NCBI GenBank assembly: GCA_031763025.1
Contig: JASSKH010000019.1
Location: forward strand, 9,588,250 to 9,652,249
Source: Macrocystis pyrifera
Lineage: Eukaryota; Sar; Phaeophyceae; Laminariales; Laminariaceae
Reading direction: 5' to 3'
Length of the DNA stretch: 64,000 nucleotides
The translations under genes and the position numbers were made by a program. This document shows positions 54,691 to 64,000 of this stretch, one piece after another; the first letter of the stretch is position 1; every line of letters begins with the position of its first letter. The notes beneath the pieces are model-generated. The model was not told the DNA's origin, ran no database searches, and saw nothing but the letters and a program-made list of their open reading frames with translations.

Positions 54691-57600
54691 GGGTGATTTC
54701 GTTGGTCGCTTCATTGTGCTGGTTGAGTATACTGCCTGCGGAAGAATCATGTGGAATTAACAATCAATAATTATAACCATCAGCGTGTGGCCAACTGGCC
54801 ACTCTCACATATTTTGTCGTCGAATTTGCAGTCACTTGAAAAAGTTCCTTTCAGCACGTTCGCATGAATGAGCTTTTGCCCAGGAAATGTTGAAAATTGG
54901 TGTTTGTCGCCTCAAAATGGAAATGTGTCGGATTTCTCTCTGTTGATTGATCTCTAAAGGTATAGGCGCAGCTGGCACGGGAACGCGTGGTTCACTCCAG
55001 ACAGTAACACGGAACTCCTCTTGTATTGTATCCGAGCTGTCGAGTTGACTCGCCTCACATGCAGTAGAGGGTTCCACCTGACGAGTGGCCTTGGTGGGCA
55101 CACATTACCCCGATATCCCAATACCCTACTGCCGGAATCCCTTTCCAGCGTGGAATTCCCCAATCTACCATGGATCTTATATGTCGTGTATCTGAGTACA
55201 ATCAACACTCTCCAATAACTATCTGGGGGGAGGTCATGTTTTACGTAGTAGGTACGTTCACGCAAGGATCTACAAACTCCCCCAATCAAGATCCGGGCCA
55301 TGTCGACAAAAACCTGACTATGTTGAGAGTCGATATATTAACACGGCGGCAGGAGGTTGTTTGAGTGGCGCTCGCGTTCAGTTTTAGCCTTTGTTTCCAT
55401 CTTCTTGGCATCGTGACACTGTGCAGGGCGAGCTTTGGGATGCAGCTCTTCTTCTAGTGATCGTATTGCCTGGTAGAACGTCTCAGATGGAACAAAGAGC
55501 TGTAGGATCAAAATGCGCCCCTCGCCATCTATCTATCTATATAGCCTGCCTACAGAAAACACGAACATCACCTCTTGCGCTATCGGATCACCCTTTCGTC
55601 ATTTTTAAAGGAGGTATGTGCATACTGTGTTTTTTCATATATATATCAAGAGCAGAAGAGGCCAAGAACATGTACGATCGTGCGACTCACCAACAAACCC
55701 GACGTATGTACCCGTGCACTGACTGGTACGTCAAGATCTATCATCTGCTGCAACATTCACAGGGAGTATTTCAAACATTTTATGTTTTTCAGTACCTTGT
55801 TTGCCTGTCACGTTTGAACTGCTATATAAACCAACTTTCGATAGCCTTGTGTACCCCACACGTGTCGATGCTGTTTCAGCGCACGAAGTGGTACTGGCCG
55901 ACATCAATTGGAAGTCGAGCCTGCTGTGAGTATTATCGTCTCGACGACCCTGGTAGCGTCCAGGGGAGTCACCGGCCAGTCGTCAATCGCAGGGGAAACA
56001 ATGGAAAATGCGCGGACGGTTCACGTCTACGTAGCTTGCAAAGTTGAGTATCGACCGATCTGCCGACCGGTTGAACTCACAGCTGATTGGAACAGTGTTA
56101 CCCCGGATGTCACTGGGTACGACTGAACTATACAGCAGTAGTATAATATTAATAATAATAGTAAGAACACAACATCGACAACAAACTATCGGAGCGCAAT
56201 CGGTACTGATTCCTCCCTTTTTTTGTTTTCTTACGTAAGAAGAGTGTACGTACCACACTTCGCGTTAAAACATGCGTGTATCTTTGTTCAGTAGAAAGCG
56301 AGAATGTACTCCACATCATGATACGAAATCATAATATATACAAAGTATAACCTACTGCTGTAGGTATAGAACTGAAGTGTATTACCATATATATATGTGA
56401 AATGGAACATCTTGTTTCTGGGGTTTTCAACGAGAAGGGCGTTCATTTACAGATAAGAAGGCTTCTCCACTGTGCTTTGCGAACTCTAAGCACTTACCAG
56501 ACCGGGTACCTGGGGGGAACAACGGAATGTTTGTGCTCCTGGGATTGTTTGGCTATTTGTGGAACAGTTACTGCAGAAGTTGCAGCTCATGAATATAATA
56601 TTAATACTGCTGTGTACGGTGACAGAAGTCAGACTACCAGGTACTCGGATTTTATTTTTAAATTATTTATTTTCTGATTTGGGGGATTTGTTTCGAGATA
56701 AATATATATATATGTATACGTATATTTGTCAAATTTCCGTACTTTTGCCAACTTTTCTCTTCGCACGAGCACTTTTAGGCAAAACACTAAGTGCACGGAC
56801 ACGGGAAGCCCCGCCGGACACATTGGTCTGGGTCTCGGCGCGATCCGTGCACTCTGAAGCGCGTGGCGGGCGCTCAAAGTCTTTTTTCCGGCGGGAGTGG
56901 ATAAGACGATTTCCCTGGTTTCAGTAAAGAGGCCTTACTTTGTACGTACGTATCGGTACATACATGTCATTCATGCTGTCTGTTTTCTCCCCTATATAGG
57001 CTCTCACGAGCTAGCTGTGTGAGCACACAGCTCAGACATGTACCAGGTACACAACAGACAACATGCACAGATCCCAACGTCGCAACGCTGCCGCCCCCCC
57101 GCCCACCCGCCGTTCGGGTGCGGCACGCCCATATGCACAGTGTTGCTGTGGTTGGTTGCGTTTGTAGGAGCCTGCAGTCCGCATTCCACCGTTTGCCATA
57201 TACTTTTTGATCCGTATATACCCAGGATGACGTATACCAGGTATATCCCTGTACATATATTTTGTGTTGCACGGAGCACGGACCACCGCCTAGAGAACAA
57301 TACGCACAGCAGTGCACAGAACGCGCTTACCTCCAGCTTCCTACAGCATCACAACCCTGCTGCCCTGCTGCCCAGCAGCAACAGCAGTGGGCATACCTTG
57401 CGCGTATGGCATGATCGTACTGCGGCTATCACACCAGTTGGTTTATTCGATCGATCACTTGACCACTCCACGAACTACAGCAGTAACTATTTATTGCTGT
57501 GAGTGATCCAACATTGCCACTGCTCCAGCTGTGCTCAGCACAGTGGGCCAACAGCAGCAGCAGGCAGGGTACTATGCGCATGTGGAAGATCCGCGCTGGG

Positions 57601-58070
57601 AGCTCAGTACTACTACTGTAGTTCGTTGTTGTTGCCATCTTCTTTGGCCGATGCACGTACCTTCCGCAATGTGTGACCCATTATCCCCGGATCGATATAT
57701 TCGCCGTCTCGAGTATACATCAAAAACAAATCGTTCGTACTGCTGTATGTACCACAAATTATTCGTACAGCAGCAGCGTTCGTACAAAGCATACTTACAG
57801 CAGCAGTAGTAGTTCTCATTGCTGTGTGTCCTACATTGCTGACCGATAGATCCTGAAAGGGGGTCAGTACACGTACGTTCCTCGCGTGGCATTCTACAGC
57901 AGTACTGCTGTATATGCAGTCGCACCTGTACGATCCACTCTACTGCTGTAGGGGATCGTGCAAAGTGTTTTAGATTGCGTAAAAACACGACGTGCCAGTT
58001 GTACGAGCACTGCTGTTCTAGCGTAGACATTTATACTGAGCGCGATAAAAAATTTCGTTTCCGAGGTTTG
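54691..58070. other. No supported gene
   Basis: Short overlapping frames only. CTGCTGTA and ACCAGGTA words are frequent. A fragment of the macrosatellite 3' region (ATATCAAGAGCAGAAG, then CCAAGAACAT and GACTCACCAAC) lies at about 55636-55700, well outside the array. Confidence 0.4.
55636..55700 (+). repeat. Isolated macrosatellite fragment
   Basis: ATATCAAGAGCAGAAGAGGC, then CAAGAACAT and ACTCACCAACAA, match the 3' part of the units (for example 47279-47340). Confidence 0.6.
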
Positions 58071-58194
58071 TCCTGCCTACCCCCCCTCGCTCAATGTTGG
58101 GACTGGTCTGGGTAATCGGCCGCTCATTTGCGGCCCAGGACGCGTTTTCAGAGTTGTGGGCTGGGTTTAGGCGGTTCTTGCCGTCTTCCGTGTT
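58071..58194 (+). repeat. 124-bp dispersed repeat, copy 1
   Basis: TCCTGCCTACCCCCC, then GATCGG-like sequence, CCGCTCATTTGCGGCCCAGG and TTTTCAGAGTTGTGGGCTGG. It is about 90 percent identical by eye to 62160-62284, which lies just downstream of the Tudor-like remnant. Confidence 0.85.
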
Positions 58195-58559
58195 CGACTC
58201 GCACCATCCACGCTTTTTTTATATTTCACTCTTGACTTTTTTCGTACCAGGACTACAACAGTAGTATTAACAATCATACATTCGTTCACACATTTGCTTT
58301 TCTGAGTGTATAGTATGATATACTGCTGTAATACAAGTTGTGTGTGTTTATTTTCCACTTCTGTCTTTTTTTGTACCAGTACATTCATCCACCTTGCTTT
58401 TCTGAACGTATAATATGATATGCAAGTTACTTGTTGTGTGTTTTTACCCAAGGTCAAGAGTTTGGGCCCGCTTACGTGTGGCGTGCGTTCACACCTCAAC
58501 ATTTCACAGCTACTCCCAATCGCAATAGTTGGGAGTAAAGCAAAGTATGCTTGAGAAAA

Positions 58560-59350
58560 TACTGATTATTATCGTAGGCACTTCGTACACTCGCAGTATT
58601 TCGGGGGTTTTGTACTCGAGATATATACTGCGAGTACTCGCAGTATTGTCAGGTTCTGTCGATACTACTTCGTATACTTTCGGGCTCGCACTATTAATAA
58701 TACGGGGTTCGCTACTGCTGCTGGCGTGGATACCCCCTGTTGTGCTTCAACCTTGTTGTACTTCAAGGTTAAGTACCGCGGGTACTACAAGTATTCTAGT
58801 ATACAGTAGTAGCAGTATTTCGTCCGTTGGTAGTGTTCGTACTACTGCTGTTTCTTCTGCGAGACTCAGTACTCGCAGTAATGAAATACCCTCAATATGC
58901 CCAGTATACTTCGAGTATGATGTATACTTCAACCGTCTGTGCACCGCGTCGATAATTCTCAGGCCCAGCGTTCGGCACCAAACACACCCAGATAGTCCCA
59001 CACGAGTGGGAGTTGGAGCAAACCACTTTCGCTGGAGACGATTTGAGTACTTGAAGCAGTCTGGCAGTATTTCGAGACATGCATTTGCGAGGAATATATA
59101 TCATGCATGTACTGCGAAATACTCTCAGTATCTCGAGGTTCTGTACTGCGCATATTGCCTTTACTCCAAGTATTTTGTGTTTCGATACTACTACTGCGGG
59201 CACATACTTTCCTGTATTATCGGGGTTCGGTACTGCTCACTCTCATTACTCTCAGTATTTGGGCGCTCTCAGTCCTGGCAATATTTTTGCCGCCAGTACT
59301 CCAATACACTCAGTGCTCGGACCACGGTTTGTTCTCGAGCATTTATCTGT
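58560..59350 (+). repeat. Degenerate AGTATT-type repeats with a 22-bp palindrome
   Basis: ACTCGCAGTATT, CTCAGTAT and GTACTCGAG words recur throughout. At 58625-58646 a perfect 22-bp palindrome occurs, with half-site ATACTGCGAGT. Its core CGAGTACTCG is shared with the 16-bp palindrome of the macrosatellite. A 275-codon frame crosses the block but looks like translated repeat. Confidence 0.6.
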
Positions 59351-59359
59351 GAATGATGT

Positions 59360-60390
59360 TACCGTGAGCACCAGGAAACATATATTTTGGGGGAACATAT
59401 ATATTATTGTACCAGTATGTATGTGCTGTACCTTACTCAATCGGTCACAAAGTATAATGGCGCAACCTCGACCTCGCGCAATTTTTTTGTATACTTAAGA
59501 ATAAATCGCCGCGAGTCGGCTGGATCGATATATCCACTTGCCGCTACCCTATTTTATATTATTTTGTAGTAATGATCCCACACTATAATTCCGTGAACAG
59601 TATAATAGTCTGTCCTCAAAAATATGTTGTGTGTTCTTCAGGTTAAAATGATGGGTGGATGCAGGTACTACTTCTACACAAGTGTGCAGGATTGCATACG
59701 AATATTATTTCGCTCTTGCGCCACTCCCCTATTCATACGGCACCTCCCGGAGGGGAATCTTGTATATAATATATTTGTTCTTCCGAATTCGGGAAGAACA
59801 TGTATTTATTTTAGGGTCGGAGCGATACTGATATAATTATTTGGGAACAAAATCATTCATGTCAATAAAATAAAATATTATTTATTTTCCGAATTCGGGG
59901 AAAACAAATTGACGATTTGTTCTGTCCGCCACAAAAAAATAATCCGCGCCCTACAATGGTTGGCCCTACCACCAGTGAATACCCTATAATTTGAAATTTT
60001 CGCAAGGGTTCGTACACGAATACCCAAAAAACGATACCCCACCTTTGTGTGTGAGTCCCTATATAAAATCACGTCGAACAAAACTCAAGGTTTTATTTGA
60101 ATTAAAACAAGTCCAACCGGCTAGTTTCTTCTCAATTTCCGACATGGTGGCGATAGTGCTGCTCCGTTTTCTCTTTTATTCGTCTGCCCCTGATTTCCCT
60201 TGAAACGAAATGCCACAAATTGGGCTTGCTTTTGTTGTCGTATGGAATGACCCTCAAAGTGACCATCCCTCGCCGGAGAGGTTCTTCCCGCCAGAAACCA
60301 CTCAATTGCCATATCGTAACATCAAGAAACAAAATCCCGTCGGAGATCACCAGGGTCTTTTGCTTACTGTCGAGACACCTCAGGAGGCTT
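59360..60390. other. No supported gene
   Basis: AT-rich sequence with short frames. CCGAATTCGGG occurs at 59782 and 59889 as a short inverted motif. Confidence 0.4.
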
Positions 60391-60870
60391 CAATTGAGTC
60401 GGTAGGGGTGAGGTCGTGTCAGGTCGAGTCGGTGCGGGTCAGATTGTGTCGAGTCGCTCGCCGATCCGGACCGACCCGAACTCAACCGAAAACCGAATGG
60501 ACCCGACCCGACCAGACCTGACCAAACCCAATCCGACCCAACCCGACCCGACCCGACCCGAAACACTTACCCATACGACCTGACGCGATCCGTAAGTATT
60601 TGGAATCCTCCCAATTTGACCGTACCCGTGCAAAGCGTACCTCTTCAATCCTGCATCGGCTTTTGGTTCGACCCGTGAAATTTCGAACGCGTCCTACCTG
60701 GACCCTACTCGATCCATGCTATTGTGAACTCCACGTTTTCGACCCGATCCGGCCCGATTTATTCCTAAATGACCCTGTACGTTTGATACATGCTTCACAA
60801 GGGTCGGGTCGACTGCACCCTTTATTTCGTTTATGCTGACGGGTGGGTTCGACTCACGCATTTGTCCGTC
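60391..60870. repeat. CCCGA-type pentanucleotide repeats
   Basis: Degenerate GGTCG/GAGTCGG words at 60395-60460, then CCCGACCCGACC and CCGACCCAACCCGACCC at 60500-60560. Scattered GACCCG continues to about 60850. Six-frame open stretches here reflect the period, not genes. Confidence 0.75.
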
Positions 60871-61474
60871 GGGCTGACTTGTCTGAAATGTCTGTATTCA
60901 TTTGCTTGTACAATATCCTGCATTAGTGTGTAGTTTGGGTGTGACATGCATGGCTGGATTTGCACTTGAAACTGTGGAGTTGGCGGCGTTCATACCTGGT
61001 ACGTTCGAATATGGCATCAAAGCATCAAGACAATACAAACTCGTACTTGGTACAACGTTCCTCTTTGGGATGTGTGTGGTGTTATGATACTGCTTTGCGG
61101 CGTTTGATGCGCGAGCTCCTAACGTCGGGGAAGGCGCCCGAGCGCTTCCCGGGGAAAGCAGTGGGGAGCTGAGCCGCTGCGTCGGTCCGAAGAGCGGAGT
61201 AACGCGCGGGCCGGGAGCGGAGTAGACGCTGAGTGCTGCGCGAGCCTGGGACGCGAGCATCTTGTGAAATCAATGTTTTTTCTCCCGACAATGCTGGCGG
61301 CGGGCGGGCAGGAGGAGCCGAACCGCCGTCAACCTGTCAGTTGCCGGCGCGGAAGGTGCCTGGCTGGCGTCCATTCGGGTTTCCGCCCGAGTTATGCGAG
61401 GCACCGTAGCGAACCCCCAAGACGGGAGCCGGGACGAAAGAGGTAGGGGCGGTCGAGGTGGCGTCATCGCGGTG
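60871..61474. other. GC-rich flank of the Tudor-like remnant
   Basis: From about 61090 the sequence becomes GC-rich, with frames open on both strands. It may be the 5' part of the element that carried the downstream frame. GTGTTATGATACTGCTTTG at 61078 recurs at 62684. Confidence 0.35.
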
Positions 61475-62040
61475 ATGTACGAGACGCATTGGACAAGACT
61501 ATCCCGCCCATCCTGGGAACGGGAACTGGACCTTCAGCTTTCTCGCTACGCAAGTTTGCGCTCCTGGGCCGGCACCCCGAACCAACACCGCCAATCCAAC
61601 AGCCTCTACCGCCGAATGAGAATTGGCGCGGCACAACGGGAGCTTTCTCGGAGTAACGGCGAGCGGTTTCTGGTTTCTGGCACCCGGCTATGCCTGAGTA
61701 TCGCACGCCGATTGGCTCCGCCGATACAGCAACACTGTGCTTCCCAACGGGGCCCACGTTTGGTGCAAGGGCGACGACGGTCTGTGGTGGCTGGGGAAAA
61801 TCAGCGCAACTACACCAACGGATGGAGTATATTTAGTTCGTTTTTTCGGACGACCCGGGACCAATCAAGCTTCTTCTTTCTCCGGCGCGCAACACGACTT
61901 CGACGAGAGCTGTACGAGGTTCTTGGTGTCTGCAAATTCACATGGCTAGCGCGTTTGCACTGGGGGTCCAGCGTAACGTAGATGAATCTCGAGGTGCCGC
62001 CGCGGATAGCGGATTTTCGCTTCTTGACTGCACTCGATAT
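61475..62040 (+). pseudogene. Decayed repeat-family protein with a Tudor-like domain
   Basis: Read in three frames. First segment from ATG 61475: THWTRLSRPSWERELDLQ, then GTPNQHRQSNSLYRRMRIG and QRELSRSNGERFL. A 7-bp tandem duplication (GGTTTCT twice, 61665-61678) then shifts the frame. The second frame has one TGA stop and the SH3-like strand pattern LPNGAHVWCKGDDGLWWLGK, then DGVYLVRF. A further shift near 61848 leads to DDPGPIKLLLSPAR and VRGSWCLQIH. The residue pattern suggests a Tudor/agenet-like barrel. From memory, proteins like this occur in repeats of stramenopile genomes; I could not check this. Role unknown. Confidence 0.6.
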
Positions 62041-62159
62041 ACATATATATTGTCGTTTTCCTGTACCTCGGGAGATGTTTTTTTTTCTGCTAGATGTGTT
62101 TCTGGTTTGTTTTCTTTTGGGGGGGGGGCTGGGTTGGGCATGTGGTGTTGCGTATTTTG

Positions 62160-62284
62160 TCCTGCCTACCCCCCCCCCGCTCAGTGTCGGGACTGGTGGG
62201 GGTGATCGGCCGCTCATTTGCGGCCCAGGACGCATTTTCAGAGTTGTGGGCTGGGTTTAGGTGGTTCTTGCCGTCTGCCGTGTT
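62160..62284 (+). repeat. 124-bp dispersed repeat, copy 2
   Basis: Second copy of 58071-58194. It probably belongs to the 3' region of the element that carried the Tudor-like frame. Confidence 0.85.
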
Positions 62285-62576
62285 ATCTTTGTTTTCGTTT
62301 CCGTATTCACTTTTCGCTTTTCCATGCATCTTCCGAGCCTCCCCCCCCCGTGCGGGCGGCATGATGATGGCTTTAATTGACGATTTCTTCCTGCCCCTTA
62401 AGGCCAGGTCTTCCCTCTTTTTTTTCACGTACTTTGCCGGCTTCGTTGCCTCGCCGTTCAGAGGTGTGGGAGCGGGTTTTGAGGAGCCGCATCTTCGACT
62501 CATGTTCTAGTTCGTGGAATCTGGGTTTCCACGAATTTCCCATGATTCTGCATACACTGCTCATCAGAGTGGGCTA

Positions 62577-62681
62577 TTACGGAGGACCATAATGAATAGC
62601 ACCTACGGTACACACAAAAAACCTATATATTTCCCTATTTTTACTAGCAAAATTGGTCCCATTTACTATGGTCCCCCGTAA
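62577..62681 (+). mobile_element. 105-bp mariner-type MITE, copy 3
   Basis: Starts TTACGGAGGACCATAATG and ends TATGGTCCCCCGTAA, flanked by TA at 62575-62576 and 62682-62683. The interior CCTATATATTT and TTTTTACTA match the other two copies. All three have the same length. Confidence 0.9.
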
Positions 62682-62683
62682 TA

Positions 62684-63229
62684 GTGTTATGATACTGCTT
62701 TGTATGAGGTTGAAATCCCGGTAATTACCTGGGTTGAGGTACTGGGAACGTAATTTAGTACTTGGAAGGCGTATCTTGGATGGAAAACAGGGGTTTTCCA
62801 GAGACGCACGAGCTTGGTCTCAATCTCCGCGTGCACGAAAGGAATAAAACTGCTCTGCTTCTATCGCTAAGCAAGCAACACACGTGAGTGCCAATGAGTA
62901 CCGACTTTAAAGGCAGACCTGTCCAGGGATACAAAGTGCCCCGCAAGCTCGATCATGACAGTGGCGTGAAATCCGGGGGGTGTTGCAAGTTGAAAAGGGA
63001 GACGCAGGTAAAACCCTTGCACCTCTGGTTGTAGTAAAAATGATCTCGGAGTAAAATGAGTCATGGGTTACAGTACTGCTGTAATAATATTGCTAAAAGC
63101 GAAGAGTAGTAGTCTAGTCTTCGATGCTCTCGCATGTCTTGGCATATAGGGGGCACGGACTACTGTATCACCCAAAGGAAATCGTAGCGCTCAGATGGAA
63201 ATTGACGGGATTTGTATCATCCAGGTATT
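62684..63229. other. No supported gene
   Basis: Only short frames and no recognised motif. Confidence 0.4.
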
Positions 63230-64000
63230 TATCGCCTGGGTGGGATCTGTGTCATCGATATATGTGTGATCTTTGATGATCTGAACACCTCTATCGGGTG
63301 GAGGCTGCACGATCAGCATGAACTACACCTGTTAATCGAACATACATGTACCGCGATTAAACGATGAATAGCTTTGCGCGGGTGGGTCTGCATGATCTGA
63401 AGGATCTGTACGATCTGCAGGATATGTATAATGTAGATGCATCACCTTTTTTTTGGCGGTGAGATCTGCTTGGTCTTACGATCGCACTTGCGTGCCGAGT
63501 GGGATGATCTGAATGCCATGTGTGCATGATGTGGAGGATCTACCTGCATGATCTGAGGGATCTATTGCATACACACTCCAACTAGTTTGCCTGGGGAGAT
63601 ATATACGTTCCGCATCATTCGCACTTGTGTATCAGGGGGGATCTGGTTGATCTCAATGGCATGCCGATGTTTAGCCTGAAGAGGATCGGTGTGGTTACAA
63701 TTTGCATAGATGTGTACCTGAGTAGAATCTGTGTGATATATACAATCAGTACATTTCGATCGGGATGGGATCTGTCCGATCTGCCTGATCTGTACATTTT
63801 GAGCGAGATAGGGTCTGTATGATCTGCATGATCTTCATATGTTTATCGGTGGGTTTCATTGATCTGCAGGATCTGTATAATCTGCAGGGTCCGTATGATT
63901 TCCCTGGGTGTAATCTGTGTGATCTGTATGATCTGTACACCGAGATAGAGTATATACGATCTGCATGGTATACACATTTTTATCGGTGGGTCTGCATTAC
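63230..64000 (+). repeat. GATCTG-type minisatellite at the right edge
   Basis: The word GATCTG, often in TGATCTGCAGGATCTGTA-like runs spaced 9-12 bp, recurs dozens of times. It is densest near 63390-63430 and 63770-63960. Longer units with TATCGGTGGGT recur near 63846 and 63978. The array runs off the window. Confidence 0.8.

Noticed and set aside
55391..56047. 218-codon plus-strand frame
   Set aside because: It crosses a macrosatellite fragment and AT-rich words; no motif is visible.
58529..59356. 275-codon open frame on the plus strand
   Set aside because: Its peptide follows the degenerate AGTATT/CTCGCAG repeat (runs of Tyr, Ser, Leu, Arg). It shows no domain and no frame preference.

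Overview
This window is repeat-rich eukaryotic nuclear DNA. It contains long non-coding stretches, a gene with a convincing GT-AG intron, LTR and non-LTR retrotransposons, MITEs and satellite arrays, and no bacterial-type operons. The Ty3/gypsy elements carry a C-terminal chromodomain. A degraded reading frame near 61.5-62.0 kb resembles repeat-borne proteins I associate from memory with stramenopiles. A stramenopile, perhaps a brown alga, is my best guess, held with low confidence; nothing in the window fixes the species.

Layout. 0-4.3 kb: GC-rich low-complexity DNA, then several minisatellites and short tandem duplications. 4.35-8.60 kb: an internally deleted Ty1/copia element with LTRs and a 5-bp target duplication, sitting in a satellite that runs from about 3.9 to 10.35 kb. 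10.35-15.4 kb: no gene I can support. 15.8-21.3 kb (minus strand): one host gene in two exons, encoding a predicted 534-residue three-pass membrane protein. Its 3.87-kb intron holds a decayed antisense LINE, which itself carries a 105-bp MITE. 21.3-30.7 kb: no recognisable gene. 30.7-52.2 kb: four tandem copies of a macrosatellite unit of about 1.65 kb. 52.2-64 kb: gene-poor DNA with a foldback element enclosing telomere-like repeats, a long imperfect palindrome, a degraded Tudor-like reading frame, a third MITE copy, and CCCGA-type and GATCTG-type repeats.

The most notable region is the macrosatellite. Each of the four units has been hit by a different kind of insertion: a twice-repeated 1.15-kb block in unit 1, two nearly identical Ty3/gypsy elements in opposite orientation in unit 2, a mariner-type MITE in unit 3, and a 1.35-kb terminal-inverted-repeat element in unit 4. 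Sister units supply the empty sites, so insertion points and most target duplications can be read directly.

The two Ty3/gypsy elements form a convergent pair, an 11.7-kb near-palindrome. The minus-strand copy has an intact 1669-residue Gag-Pol frame. The plus-strand copy has lost 303 bp in frame from its RNase H domain at a GAACAC microhomology and carries two single-base frameshifts. All four LTRs look identical by eye, so both insertions appear very recent. Annotation was by eye; identities and boundaries are estimates.
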